Of a stretch of 64,000 nt of DNA, positions 12,660-24,949 are shown piece by piece; position 1 is the first letter of the stretch; each line of letters opens with the position of its first letter. This DNA is from Hanleya hanleyi. Its lineage: Eukaryota; Mollusca; Polyplacophora; Lepidopleurida; Hanleyidae. The notes beneath the pieces were generated by a model. It did not search any database and was not told the origin of the DNA. It saw only the letters and a program-made list of their open reading frames with translations. The stretch covers positions 1 to 64,000 of the forward strand of contig JAVTVY010019487.1 of the NCBI GenBank assembly GCA_036873755.1. The letters run 5' to 3'. The translations under genes and the position numbers were made by a program.

Positions 12660-12907
12660 GTGTCGTGGCCGAGTGGTTAGGGTGTTTGACTCTGACCCGG
12701 AGTGCTACAGCTGGCGTGGGTTCGCGCCTCGCCAATGACCGCTTACATATATACTCGCCTATTCACAAGGCGCTGGACTGATTCGGTGTCCAGGGTAAAA
12801 TGGACTGATGGTGGAACTAGTTGCTACGCTAGACCTTCGCCAGCGCAGGCACTTGGGGAATAAAATACTTGGGTGTCTTTCAGTGACCGCTATATAAATT
12901 CACTCAC
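12660..12907 (+). mobile_element. tRNA-headed SINE sharing its body with a 5S-headed SINE
   Basis: The head (12,660-12,735) has a tRNA Ser/Leu-like A box, TGGCCGAGTGGTTAGGGTG, and a B box, GTGGGTTCGCGCC. It is followed by a body that contains GTGTCCAGGGTAA, a TTGCTACGCTA word and a tail ending GCTATATAAATTCACTCAC. The body and tail match 55,230-55,366, where they follow a 5S-rRNA-like head instead. The element should be transcribed by RNA polymerase III from the internal promoter and depend on a LINE for retroposition. No clear target duplication was identified. Confidence 0.8.
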
Positions 12908-14112
12908 AGTAGTACATCGCATACACCGCTAGGATGCTCACATGGTTAGACTATCACAGCACTTTCAGGATGGTAGTTCGTCCAAATTGTAGAATTGTAT
13001 AAATGTACTTTCAGGATAGTAGTTCGTCCAATTGTAGAATTGTATAATAAATGTTCACTTCATAGCACGATAATTGAGCTATAAAATGTTGAGTGGTTCC
13101 TAATTGATTGTATATTAATATGTACTCCGTAAGGAGGTGCCTCTCTCAAGGGAGAAATTACGAACCGAACTTGAACTTGAACTATAGCGAGACACTGGCT
13201 TAAATTCTCAACCCGCCTGCGTACGCCAGTTCCTTCATTAGCACATGACCTCCTAACGCAACATAGATCTGTCGATCGAAGAGATCCACCATCGTGTAGT
13301 AGGGGTCATATAAGGGCAGCCAAGCATGGCGTATCGACGTCACCTGTAGTCAGACACAGGTACGGTAACTGTGAGGTCATGTAATTAACTCCGCCTGGAT
13401 GGTTAGGCCTGGAAAAAATAAATCATTGCGATGTGGCATATGTTGTCACCTAGCTATCATATCCTCCATCTTAATCTGTTATGCGCTCAATGACACTGAT
13501 CAATTGCGTGATAATTGCCTTGCTAATTGTGAAGTTTTCCCTTCTGTTCCCAGACAGTTATATATATCCCATCGAATGACTGTATATTGAAACGTTATTA
13601 CTTTTCAAGGTATGTCGTACTCACCAGCTTCTGAGAAATAAAAACTCAATTCACTACGTTATGACGAGACAATGATACCAAATTGTCCCAGCCATGCATT
13701 CACTGTTATGCCGCCGTTCACAAAGAGTCCGAGTTCAATTATCGGACTATCGTACATGCACGATGCTGTTGGCACTGAATATAGGTTAACACGATAACTG
13801 TTAAGTGGTATAGTTACACTTCGTTTGGGGAAACCGTGCAATGTGTCCCTCAAATCTGCAATTATTAGCGCAAAAAAATTGAGATTAATTGAAAATGGAT
13901 TACGGATCTAATATATTCCTCACGACTGAAACTATAGCAACAAAAGCTTGAGCTAGCGCTATCGAACGAAAAGCAGCTTTGGACACGAAAGCAGATGTCT
14001 CTCAAAGAGTTTCAATTGAAAATATTATCTATTTGTTACGGGAAATAAAAAACAAGCTGAAAACGCCCACAATACCAAGCAGGCTAGTAACCATAATTAC
14101 ATGAATAAATGA
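12908..14112 (+). repeat. 10-kb repeat, unit 1, middle part with delta-like block
   Basis: Bases 13,195-13,420 are a diverged delta block (GCCAGTTCCTTCATTAG, CCTAACGCAACATAGAT) matched at about 22,320 and 33,960. Further right the segment matches 34,240-34,580 and 25,360-25,530. An anchor is CAATTATCGGACTATCGT (13,736), diverged at 34,516 and 25,510. The copies keep their order but not any reading frame. Confidence 0.6.
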
Positions 14113-14475
14113 TTATTTGATATGATGTATAGCCCTCCACTGAAGTTATATACATATGAAATGATTCCTGAGAAAGAAAGAATAATTTGGTCGTTAACGA
14201 GATTCGAACTCATAACGCCGGCTAAACGCGCCGATACTCTACCGACTGAGCTATCACAGCCCATTGGTATTACACCCGTAGATTGTCCCTGTTATGACCA
14301 ATCTTCTCTCTCGGTGTTGCATTATGCGCAACGGGCTTTATATTGAAGAAATCATCATTTGGGATAGCGTATAGCCCGCCAATGAGCATGTAGTCATAGG
14401 AATGATTTTTGAAAGAGAAAGGATAAATTGGTTGTCAGCGGGATTCGAATCTCCGACCACGGCCCCGGCATTATA
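14113..14475 (-). mobile_element. Pair of tRNA-like SINE copies
   Basis: On the minus strand one head starts near 14,263 with a GATAGCTCAGTCGGTAGAG A box and has a GAGTTCGAATCTC B box near 14,200. Its tail on the plus strand reads ATGATTCCTGAGAAAGAAAG. A second, more truncated head lies at 14,395-14,475. Between them is a linker with GACCAATCTTCTCTCTCGGT. The same two-copy arrangement with the same linker recurs at 30,848-31,190, so the pair spread or was duplicated as a unit. These are not functional tRNA genes because the stems are imperfect and each is followed by the SINE tail. Confidence 0.75.
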
Positions 14476-14519
14476 AATTGCGCACAATGCAACACCAAGA
14501 GAGAAGGGTGGCCAATCAC

Positions 14520-14765
14520 AGGGACAAGAGGAGGGAGGAAATTTGGCTTAATGTCACACTCAAGTTTGTTTCACTCATATGGTGACAGTCAGTTTGGTTG
14601 GTGGAGGCAGCCGGAGTACCCGGAGAGAACCACCGCCCTTCGGCAAGTAACTGACAAACTTTCGCACATGGACCAACTGGGCTCGAACCCGTGCCGGTTC
14701 AGCGGTGTGAGGCTAGCGGTCACCAGCGAAGCGCCTTAGACCACTCGGCCACCGAGGGCCCCTCA
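14520..14765 (-). mobile_element. tRNA Leu/Ser-like SINE, minus strand
   Basis: Reading the minus strand from 14,762 there is a GTGGCCGAGTGGTCTAAGG A box and an ACGGGTTCGAGCCC B box, with a long variable region as in class II tRNAs. The body then contains GGTTCTCTCCGGGTACTCCG and CTGCCTCCACCA, which resembles conserved SINE central domains found across marine animals. I cannot name the domain without an alignment. It differs from the two other SINE families in this window. Confidence 0.75.
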
Positions 14766-14778
14766 CAGGGACAAACCA

Positions 14779-15310
14779 CGGGTTAAACACAACATTAAAT
14801 GGGTAGTAGGAAAACGATGCCGACGTACTGACAGGAAGTCATATGATCCCACAGGCAAATATACTGACTGCATATTTTTAAAGCACAACGTGAAGCAAAA
14901 TGTCCTTGTAATGATTTTTTATCCCAGTCACGCTTTTATTTTAGCTGTTCATGTGGACATCTTGAATGACATGATCACACGGACCCTTGCACCGGCTTGA
15001 GCGGTATTAGATACAAATATCTCAGAGCGATTAAGTAATAGCCCTATCAAGTCATCTGATGAAAAATGATGAACATTGTCACCCCCAGATAGAAAGAACG
15101 GCCCAAACGAGGAAGTATTTATAGAATGCAAGTTCTTATTCAGAGCAAATACTTGTGAGGCCCAACGCCGATCATGCGCTTCATTTTTCACTATGTCACA
15201 AAGCTACAATCACAATGATTTACAAAGGGCAAACCTCGGAGATGAAACGTCCACCAGCAGAATCTTACCGTATACAGCAACAACGAAACGCAACATTGAG
15301 AGTGTATAAT
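14779..15310 (+). repeat. Beta-carrying insertion block in unit 1
   Basis: Starts with TTAAACACAACATTAAATGG and ends near AAACGCAACATTGAGAGTG, and carries a plus-strand beta core at 14,930-15,070. The same arrangement occurs at 56,871-57,685, where it interrupts an RT remnant and is flanked by two related ~32-bp words. No ORF of interest is seen. Confidence 0.55.
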
Positions 15311-15317
15311 ACCTATG

Positions 15318-15425
15318 GGTCATCATAGCTCAGTCAGTAGAGCATCGGCACGTTTAGCTGAGGTCGTGGGTTCGAATCCTACTTACGACGAATATATTTT
15401 CTCTCAAAAATCGTTTCAAATGATT
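15318..15425 (+). mobile_element. tRNA-like SINE, single plus-strand copy
   Basis: The head reads CATAGCTCAGTCAGTAGAGC (A box) and GTGGGTTCGAATCC (B box), followed by the family tail TTCTCTCAAAAATCGTTTCA. It is the same family as the paired copies at 14.1-14.5 and 30.8-31.2 kb but in the opposite orientation. The imperfect stems make a functional tRNA gene unlikely. Confidence 0.75.
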
Positions 15426-17755
15426 ACATGTAGCCTAAATCTTATCTGTCCTGTACATAATTGTGTAGCTGTTTCTCCAACAGTTGAAGCTGAGCAACGA
15501 TGAATTCCCTTTACTTGATCTGACGGAATGGCTTGTTATAACCATTATCATGTCTCAGAGAAGATTGTAGACTTTTGATTGGCTGACAGATCGCATGTAT
15601 GCTATCGTATTTTCCATCTAATGAAATCGACATCCTATATATATCGTGCACAGAAAATGTTACATATAGAAGGTAGGCTACCAGCTCGCTCTGCCACAAT
15701 GACGCTGTCAGACAAACGCTGGTACTAAAGATCGCAGATAGTTCATTAAACCTATACAGAGAAACAACCAATCTTCCAAGGAAAGGCTCTGAGATATGAT
15801 AAATACGTTACACGTCTCCCTTCCGGGGTAATACGGGATGAGATTTGGTTTCTCTCGCCGTATTTTTCCTCGGCTGCGCCTCGCAAAAATACGGCGAGAG
15901 AAACCAAATCTCATCCCGTATTACCCCGGAAGGTCGACATATAACTAATACTACACGTAACTCTTCTGACATATATCGGAAACAAGTATCCAATCCAATA
16001 GCCTCAATATACAATATTGCTGGATATGGAATGACAACTGAATAACCCAGTAATAAAACTAGCTTTAAAACAAATTTACAAGGGCACTCATTTGAAAAAT
16101 AGTCACATAAATATGAAAAGATGATTTTGCGTGAAAGCCGCACTTAGCTTGGAGATACAGAACATTATTCTTTTAATGTTTCATATCATCGATAAAGCGT
16201 GCATTGTCGTCTTGTCTAAATATATTCGATAATAAAAATGATTAATACACCGTGAGTTTATGTTTTCCTTTCTTGCACTGTTTTCAATTAATGGCAATAC
16301 CCCCCTCCATCGTGCGCAGGCTGTATTTTGCATTCACCTCATATCTCCTGGAAGATGGACCCGCTACATCATAATTTAGTCGAAGCTTGCAATAATTAAT
16401 GACAAACCATAGCTCTTTTTTCAGTATATTGACCAATTTTTTGATCGACCCAAATTACAATCTTCTCACGTCTCTGATGACCAAAATGTGACACTTATTT
16501 GAAAAAAGTTAAACCTCAGTAAATGAGCCCCATTTTCCTTACTTCGTCTCGGAAATGTTTGTATAGCGTTTCAAATTTCTCGAAGAAGGTGTATTGATCA
16601 CTTGAAAATCAGGCAGAAAAACAGTCTGAAAAACTGATCCACTGGACTTTAGACGGACAATACGCAGACTATGTTTTGCAAACTGCAAAGCTTTGTCTTG
16701 AGTAGCGCGGGGGTTAGTGAAGTATTCATTACAGACCTGTGCAAATTTGACAGAGCTATACAAGCTTAAGCGTTAATGAGTGTTGATCGGTTGAAGTACA
16801 CCACAAATAATTTTAGTATATTTCGCCGTCGGAGCCTTTCATTGTTTTCTCAAATTTGACCGCAGAGAAACACAAGGAAATTACATTTTTCACTTAATCT
16901 CACCAAAAGAGATATCTAGCTATCAGCCATAGAAATATGTAATACAAACATTCGTACTTTTGAACATAACCTTGAGACTGTGTGTGTGTGTGGAGGGGGT
17001 CCTAAAAATAAAAACTTAGCCATATAGAAATAACTTAATCAGATCATTTTAAAACACTGATAAAATTTTATTGGATGGCATTGTTCGTGATATGTACGCT
17101 TATTTCGTGATACATCAGACAGCTGTTACACCACTTTGAATTGTTTTGTATATAATACGAGATGTTACTGGGCAAACACAGGTGTGCAAACTGTGATCAT
17201 TATTTCTGATATTCGCTACCTATAGATAGGTCGACTACAGGTCGTGCGTAATTTGTACTGGGATGGATCATGATTACCGTTTTCACGCATGAATTATGAA
17301 GGAATTCAGGATGTGATAAGTGTTATTTGTCGGAGGATTCAGATGTCATCAGAGCAGCTGTAAGATTCATATTGTGTTGTAAACCATTTGAGTACAAATT
17401 ACAGCTATTATCCCGGGATCAGTTTCCTCGGATGCTGATTAATACGGACAAAGACCCACGAAGGGAGAGATCTCCAGGGAAAATTTGAATTTCTTACACA
17501 GATACTAGTCTCCGCCCCTTCCTGGTCTGCTGAGACAAACACCAACCTATAGTTATGCTTACTGACAAAGATTGCTGGACTTGCATTGTACTGACATCGC
17601 TTTAGCTGTTTAGATTCCCAACTATCAGTATGAAGACATTGACATAACTTGGTGAGATATGTGAGTTAACCAGAAGACTATACTGTGAGGTCATGTGGCT
17701 CTGTCAGTATGTCGGCACCTCTTCCCACTTCCCTTATATGTGTTGTAATGTAAGT
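15426..17755 (+). repeat. 10-kb repeat, unit 1, right part (gamma)
   Basis: Matches 26,480-28,985 (unit 2) and 36,240-37,450 (unit 3) in the same order, with weaker traces at 46,860-47,250. Anchors are a GTTGAAGCTGAGCAACGATGA-like word, TATTCGATAATA near 16,226 (26,938 in unit 2, diverged at 36,814), and GTGATCATTATTTCTG (17,194 and 28,639). It is interrupted at 15,819-15,933 by a perfect hairpin. The right end (17,671-17,753) is a copy of an element found inverted at 45,971-46,090. No reading frame is conserved. Confidence 0.65.
15819..15933. mobile_element. Perfect 49-bp-arm hairpin element
   Basis: Two perfectly complementary 49-bp arms (from CCTTCCGGGGTAATACGG to the mirror CCGTATTACCCCGGAAGG) flank a 17-nt GC-rich loop, CCTCGGCTGCGCCTCGC. 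The absence of any arm mismatch in a region of otherwise old repeats implies a recent insertion or active arm homogenisation. No target duplication is obvious. It could be a foldback or palindromic MITE; the superfamily is not assigned. Confidence 0.8.
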
Positions 17756-20270
17756 TTTTCCAATAACCATGAATTGATTTTTTAAATAAAACCAAAATAA
17801 TGTCGATATGCATGTGTTAATCAAATGCTTTCATCACCCAATCATGTCCATGACAAATATAACTCGAGACTCGTAGGATACTACTGTGAAGAATATTTCT
17901 GATAACGGCGAGCTTCTTCATTTTTATTTATTCATCATCATTTGATCATCGGTGGTGACGACTAGATCAGCCAGTGAAAAGTCAATGTGTATCTGCAACA
18001 TAATATAAAGGCTGGCAAAAGATTAGTTGAAGACTATTTGGATGTTACTTGTATGAAATGAGGCGACAGTTTTTGAAGGAGAAACATGGGAATACAAGTC
18101 GAAAATTTGGTCGAATGTTAGATTAGATGGTAAATTTAGAGTACATGTCATATGATATTGCTTTTCTTTGCAAAGCTGACAAAGTATGGGCAAAGATTGT
18201 GGGAAATATATATACATGAGCAGTGTGACTAACGTCACAGGACCGACGAAGTAGAGTAGGCATTAGGACTCGAACGCGAACTGAACTCTTGGAAATCCCC
18301 ACCCCCAGTTGAAATCCTGCCTATATTAAGATGGGCACTGCCCAAGTCAGAATCGCCAGTGATTTTCATCAAAAATCACCCGAAATTTTCATCAAAAGTA
18401 GGTCAGCTCAGAACTTGTTGGTAACAGTCTCCTAATGCGCCTTCATTCCAAAAATAAATAACGATCGCCGATTTAATTTTACAATTTTTTAACTAAAGGA
18501 AGCAGATTGAATAATAAAAAGTTCAGTAGATTTCAAGCTTTACGTGTGAAAATACATTTACATGTCTTTAATGGTTTTCAGTGCCCTTGTCCAGGATCAA
18601 AACAACTTTTTGAATCGCGTTATTTTCCCAACAATATATCAAATTTTTATATATAGTACTATAGCAGAAAGGTAGCATTTATGTAGTTTACGGTAATTCA
18701 ACTCAAGACCAACACCTTCTCTGCACAACATAATAATGATTCTATGTCATTCTCTTGAGCATAACCGGTACAAAGACGAATAAATAGCGTCTCTACATCA
18801 CGTTGTTATCTAGATATATGAGACAACACATTTTGGGTATCGGCAATCTGATGAATGTACTATTCCGGTTTTCGTGTTTCACATTATATTCTATGACGGT
18901 TGATCGGTGATTTTCTTCATTGATAAACATTAAACCACCTCAGCTTCGTTGTGTGAATCGGAATTACATTGCTGTGACACACCAACACACTCCGTGGCAG
19001 TGATTCTGTATCCCCTAATCAAGGAATCAAAATGGACCAAAATTTGAAATGACAAGAAAAATTAAGACATATTTTGTTTACACATGTGATTTTTTGTTTA
19101 ATTTATATCCCAGTGTCAATCTTCAAGAGGTACAAAAAAAACTCAAAGTATGTGCACATATTTTCACATCATGATCAAAGTTACTTTATCTAGTTAAATT
19201 CTACCCAAAGAAAATAAATTAAGACCCTTTAAACATGCCGTCAATGCCAGATGTTGAGTTTTATACAGCTGTAGATCAGGGCTCTGAGTGCATATATCAT
19301 GTTTCCATACACTTGATGCACGCAACAGCAAAAATAAAGCCTCCTTGAACAACCTATCTTTGTACAGCTACATGTAACTCAGAAAATGCCATTCTCTCTC
19401 AAAAGAAAACAATTCGCGCCAGAAACGCCTTTTTTTATCAAGCTAATTTTGTCATGTAGGGGCCTACTTAGATTCAATAATTGTCACGAAATTTCTTTGA
19501 TTATATCTTAATTGCAACCATGCTTGTTCCGAGATATGTACATGTATAACACACTTTCATTTAAGAGTCCAGACATTCCACCATTCATGTGAACAAATTG
19601 CACTCAACATGGAATAATTAAATTCACATTACCAAATAGTTCACCAGCTGTTAGTTTTGAGACCCATTTCTACAGTATCAGTACTGTGTTACTATCTGTA
19701 GCAGTTGAAACCCAGTAAAACTTAAACAATAAAAATCAGTAAAGAAATTTGTCTGTTGAATAACAGAGAATATGGTATGGGGATTTGAATGAGTAAACTA
19801 CTAAACAGCTTACATGATGCCAACAAAATGTCCCAACACAAGCTGATAAATTCCTTGGGTGGCTTGCAGGATGGCTTTGTTTCACCCTCAGTAAACGTTT
19901 ATCATTGTTGCTCACACAGACTAATCTGAAGGATGACACCACATCTTTCTTTCTTCTGCCGGGTTATTGCACCAGGCTGACTTAATTGGTTGATGTAGGA
20001 TATTTCACCACCAGTGGCCAATTTGACCTGAATTTGAAGCCTGATGTGGTCTGTGATGAAATGTTTGGATGTGAAATAGGATACACGTTAAAGGCCACAG
20101 TTTACATATATATCTGTAACAATATACTGAATTGTGTGTATTGAGGATGGCAAGTTGGTAATAGCAGTGTAGATAAATGCACTAACATATGATGGAAAAT
20201 TAGCATTTCCTATTTCATAAAAACAATTACGGATGGCATATCCCACCAGATTTTGTACTGTTTTATATAT
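17756..20270. other. No gene recognised; epsilon repeat fragment
   Basis: Bases 18,218-18,440 share words with the epsilon repeat (GTGTGACTAACGTCACAGGA; GGTCAGCTCAGAACTTG), whose fuller copies are at 20,271-20,556 and 54,843-55,126. The remainder shows only short ORFs and no recognised element. Confidence 0.45.
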
Positions 20271-20556
20271 ACAGTGAAACATACAGCCAAGGGTTCCCGA
20301 TGGGCATGACAGTGCACTCGCTGAGCCATCAATAAATAATTAAAAAAATAATTATAAATCAAATTTTCATCAGAATTCGGTCAGCTCAGAACTTGCTGGT
20401 AACAATGCCCTAATGCAGGTTCATGCCAAAAATCAAGGTTCTAATGTCAACGGTTCTCCTTAATTTGCCGACGAAAGGATTCGAATGGACTGGCTGACTG
20501 ACTGACTCACTCACTCATTACCGAAAAATTTGCGATCTGTAGCCTACTTCGTAGGA
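20271..20556 (+). repeat. Epsilon dispersed repeat, plus copy
   Basis: Roughly 285 bp matching 54,843-55,126 in inverted orientation. Landmarks are GAAACATACAGCCAAGGGTT, GCACTCGCTGAGCCATCAA, CAGCTCAGAACTTGCTGGTA, CTAATGTCAACGGTTCT and CCTACTTCGTAGG, the last a short palindrome. A simple GACT/CACT stretch lies inside this copy. It is probably a SINE or MITE but I see no Pol III boxes or TIRs. Confidence 0.7.
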
Positions 20557-20589
20557 ATATTAAACAATTAATTGCATGACTTTATCACT

Positions 20590-22650
20590 GCCCTCTATTT
20601 TATTATAGTTCAGTACAGTTTATGCTGACAACGTTTTCAAAGATAGTTACGATGATTAGTATTCCTAATTGATGAGGTCCATTATGCCTTTCCTTTTCGA
20701 TAGTTCTAACCTGAGAAGTGCCAGACATATTCGAGTAAGTAAAGCGAATAATATGGGTAGAGTGATGACCTACGGCAATTATACTACGTACCCGCGGCTA
20801 TGTGAAACATGGAATGCTAAACTCGAGGAACATTCTTTGATTGTATCATTTCAATCGATATAAGCGGTCCTGGATGTCCAAAGTTCTAGTCTCCAAAATT
20901 AATAGATGTCGAGTGACGGTCAAGCGACCAAGATGATACATTAAAGAACATTAGCAAGGAAATCATGCGCGACTGTTCGTGGTCTAGTAATCACCCTTAA
21001 GAAAGAAGCTTACAATATGGGCGGAACCAGGCATATTTAAAGTGAATCGACCAAAACAGTACCCAAAGGATTGAATAGGATGGTTTACGGCAAATAAATA
21101 TTATGCGTATACGGAATAACATTACCAGACCCTCGAAGACTCATTTCTGTATTGTTTTTAATCAATAATGTAAACGAGGAAAACACTGGGAATGATAACG
21201 CTAATACTGCGATGTGCAATAGTACCCCTAACCGAATATCTTGATTCCAGCAAGTATACTTTTAGATATCTCAGGGTTACCAGCAGTATACTCATACGGG
21301 ATGCAGGGCTTCATACTGTTTACATCACGTAAATCCATTTCCTTAATAGAGGCAAAGGTGTTAGATACATAAATCAATGGACTCCGGCACCATCACCCAG
21401 ATGTTATTTCGTTATCCCCATCCTGTGTACGACGAAATATGAATTTTCCCCCGAAATCTATCGAACGATTGTAAATATCAATCCGTTATTTCGTCGGTGA
21501 AAAACAATCGACATGTGTATAAATTTCAAACCAATAAACGAAGGAGTTCATCCGTGTTTTATTATGCTCTTCAAGTTAACTCATGAATTTGTCAAGATAG
21601 TTCAGTTGTTCTATACAAACTGTATGTGCTAGGATCCTCCGGGAAATATGAATTTAAATAGGACACAACATTTACATTAATTGTTAATGCAGGATAACAA
21701 CACATTTTAGTACAATGTATTTCTTTATCGTAGATTTTTTTAACTAATTTGAAGGAAATGGGCCACGCACTTCCATACATTTCTTACTTTGCTCACTGGG
21801 TGGAATGGTAATTATCAGTAGTATTTGCATTGGTTCTTTCGGGTTCCACTGTTGAGCTCCCTTCGTCAACTTTAGTTGTAATTGTCTAAACATTTGCATT
21901 CGGTACAAAAGTCTGTGCTCTTCGAGGATCAAGAATATAAAACTAGGACGGATCCATTGACGCAAACTAGAAATCAGTTATTTGAAGCGATACTTTGAAC
22001 AGATACTTGGAAGTTGGAGTCAATCGAATCTCCCTTCACACAAATATATAGCTCGTTTATCGGAATTAAGGATTCATCCTGTATGTCAGCCTCGGGTATA
22101 CATGTAGTTCACCACTACAAACGGGGCGCCATGCAGTTATTCCCAGTCAAGTGCTGCGAAATACTCATCGATTTTAGCGCGTAGAATCTTTCTCAGTTCG
22201 ATATAAATCTTCAACTTCAGCATGTCGTCGGTGGGGATGAAGTTCATGTAGACATCCCTTACGCTTTCAAGGCGGAGTCAAGTGTAAATGTTTTCTTTAT
22301 ACTGAGATTCTGGCTTAAATTCACTACCTAACTGTACGTCATTTCCTTGTTTAACCGATGACCCTCTATGATGTGTCGATCGAACTGATAGACGATCTTA
22401 ATCATCGATCTGTAGGCATCACATAACGGCAGCCAAACAAGGCAAATCGAGGTCACCTGAACCAGTCGTAGGTAAGGTATCTCTAAGGTCATAAACCTTA
22501 CTCCTGCTTCGAAAACAGTCAATCACTACACAATACATGTTGACCTATATTATGTCACCTGGCGGTCTTAGCCCTCATCATAAATATATGACACTTACCA
22601 ATTGTATGATAACTTCCTTGCTGGTACTGAACTAGATTCAGTCGATCGAA
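20590..22650 (+). repeat. 10-kb repeat, unit 2, left part
   Basis: Colinear with 10,286-13,450 and 31,740-34,230 (anchors at 20,845; 21,934; the delta-like block 22,320-22,520). No frame is conserved between units. The right boundary is where a 2.7-kb set of tandem arrays (22,742-25,265) begins; unit sequence resumes at about 25,360. Confidence 0.6.
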
Positions 22651-22741
22651 TACGATCGACTAGGCATCCTTTTTATATGTTAAGTGAAGGAAACATTCAT
22701 TATTTGTGAAGAGAGTCAAAACGGAAAACTTTTACGTACAA

Positions 22742-22916
22742 TTTTTACATAGCCTCCAGGTGGAGCCACCTATAGGAGAATCGGCATAAAAACATTCCTT
22801 GAGAGAAGGTATCCACATACCAATGTGGACAGAATCCGTTCATGTCTTCAAACTTTACTGTCCGGAAATTCAACTTTACCTTGGCCCACAGGTGGCGCTA
22901 CCTTTTGGCGGATTGG

Positions 22917-22955
<39 letters not shown>

Positions 22956-23530
22956 ATGTTTAACGCCGCGTTCGGATTGGCACGACCAGGCAAGACCCCC
23001 TAACATTGGGAATAGAAAATTGAATCGGTTCAGATTTACCAAAATGTTATCTTGGCCCGTATAATTAAGAAGATCGATATGAAAAATAATCCAAGCCAGA
23101 CCTTCAGGCAAGGTACCCATACACCAAATTTGGAAAGAATCAATTCAAGTTTATAAATGTTATTCTCCGGGAACATGATTTTATATTGGCTCCCAGGTGG
23201 CGCCACCTATACGTTGATAAGCATGAAAAACAATGCTAAGCGAGATATTGAGGTGAGGTACCCACATACCAAATTTAGAGAGAATCGATCCAGATTTTCA
23301 AAATTATTGTCTGGAAACACTTTTAACTTAGCCTCCAGGTGGCGCCACCTTTACCCGAATCGAAACAATCTCAAGCCAGATCTTGAGGGAAGGTATCCAC
23401 ACACCAAATTTGGAAAGAGCTAGAAACCTTTAGGGTTTTCAGAAGTTATTGTCTGGAAATGCAATGTTAATTTGATCCCCAGTTGGCGCCGCCTAGTGGC
23501 GGATTGGCATGAAAAACAATCCCTAGCAAT
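22742..23530 (+). repeat. ~142-bp tandem repeat carrying CTCF-like motifs
   Basis: Five partial or complete copies of a ~142-bp unit contain the core AGGTGGCGCCACCT or a close variant at about 22,758, 22,890, 23,195, 23,337 and 23,483. The rest of the unit contains GGATTGGCATGAAAAACAAT, CACACACCAAATTTGGAAAG and TTATTGTCTGGAAA. The core resembles the vertebrate/insect CTCF consensus (CCASYAGRKGGCRS), differing by one base in the best copy, and is partly palindromic. A GA microsatellite interrupts copy 2. A stray piece of the unit (GAATTATTGTCCGGAAATG) is at 24,594-24,612. Whether CTCF binds is not known. Confidence 0.75.
22921..22952 (+). repeat. (AG)n microsatellite
   Basis: Sixteen perfect AG steps inside copy 2 of the 142-bp tandem repeat. 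Confidence 0.95.
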
Positions 23531-23870
23531 ATGCCCGGGAATAGGGAATACTCCCTAGGGTAGTGCGAGCTCTTGGAATATATGAGGGTATGAGATCGGG
23601 CGAAGCTTAGTTTAGGATAAAGGGTAAGGCTCGGCGCCCCGGAGATGGGGACATGCTCTCGGGGGTAGTGGTAGGTGCGCTGAAATCAAAGCCTTGGAAA
23701 GCTCCCTGGACATGAAAAAACCACACAACTGCATGCCGTCATCTGTCAGTCTGAGGAACCACAAGGTCAGAAATTCAATTCAGTTCAGGAAATTGATCAT
23801 ATGCCCACTGTGCACCAAAACTTTAGGGACTCAGTTTTAATTAGTACGGTAAATTAAATGTATGGACACA
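23531..23870. other. No gene recognised
   Basis: GC-richer than its surroundings, with words such as GGCGCCCCGGAGATGGGGAC, but no ORF or repeat partner was found in the window. Confidence 0.35.
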
Positions 23871-24225
23871 GATATGGTTCGCGCAAAAGCTTTGGGATAA
23901 ATCATATGATGTGGGATAGAATGATTTGATAGCGAAATTGAAGCAAATGGTGTCCTTCATTTAAGGCCACCCGAAATTCAAAACTACCAGGGCTTCGGTA
24001 CTGCGGGGATTCCCCCGCCAGTTATTTCATATTATATTTCTGAAATAAGATATGGTTCGTGCAAAAGCTTTGGGGTAAATCATATTATGTGGAATAGAAT
24101 GATTTGATAGCAAAATTGAAGGAAACGGTGTCCTTCATTTAAGGCGACACGAAATTCAAAACTAACAGGGGATCGGTACTGCGGGAACCTTGGCCGTTTA
24201 TTCCATATTGTACTTCTGAAATAAA
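23871..24225 (+). repeat. 178-bp tandem duplication
   Basis: Two adjacent copies begin GATATGGTTCG (23,871 and 24,049) and contain GTGTCCTTCATTTAAGG and ATCGGTACTGCGGG or the variant TTCGGTACTGCGGG. They differ by scattered substitutions and small indels. Non-coding. Confidence 0.85.
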
Positions 24226-24949
24226 ATTATGAAATAAATAACCTATTAGTAATCACTATAAAGGAATATTTTGTAGGTGATTGTGTGTGTTTAAACACGG
24301 TATACTGCATCTCAAACCTTAGGTAGCTTAGTATGAGGCTGAGAAGCTGGGAATAGAAAAAAAAACACTTGGTCCCCCAGAGGTGGGGCTTAGTTCAGGA
24401 GACATAGCATGAGGCCGAGAAGCTGTGGACAGGAAGAATTTTAGTCCGAAACATTAACAACTTCTTCGGATATGGACAGGGACGAGAACAGAGACAGGAA
24501 CAGGAACGCGGATATCCACGGAGATCATTTAGATCTCCATATCGAGCTTTCCGCAGCTAAAGCCGGCTCGATAAAAATCTGGTCTGTTTTTCAGGAATTA
24601 TTGTCCGGAAATGAAATTTTAGCTAAAGGTGTTCTTGAATTAATGAATCTATGTCAGTGGCTTTAAAATCTGCAATGCAACTGTCTCTGTTTAATTCATT
24701 TGTGAGAGAAATGTATATACATTGCCTAACATCATCATACTGTACACAATTGAATGGCATGGCTGTGAACCAGGAACTGAATGTACTTTGAATACAAATG
24801 GATTCAGATGTCACACATTGAGCCAAAGGCCAGCTTCTATTTTGACTCCCAACAGTGACCTCCCTGAGTCATGACTGTGAACCAATCACTGATGTGCTAT
24901 AGATGCAAATGAAAATTTGCACCCAAAAACAGACAGCCAGGTCCAGCTG
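24226..24949. other. No gene recognised
   Basis: Contains a purine-rich degenerate (GACAGGGA/CAGGAA) stretch near 24,475-24,510 and a stray piece of the 142-bp repeat at 24,580-24,630. Nothing else is recognised. Confidence 0.35.

Noticed and set aside
14190..15395. Functional tRNA genes
   Set aside because: Several stretches have A and B boxes, but stems are imperfect, heads are followed by SINE tails, and they recur with the same linkers elsewhere in the window.
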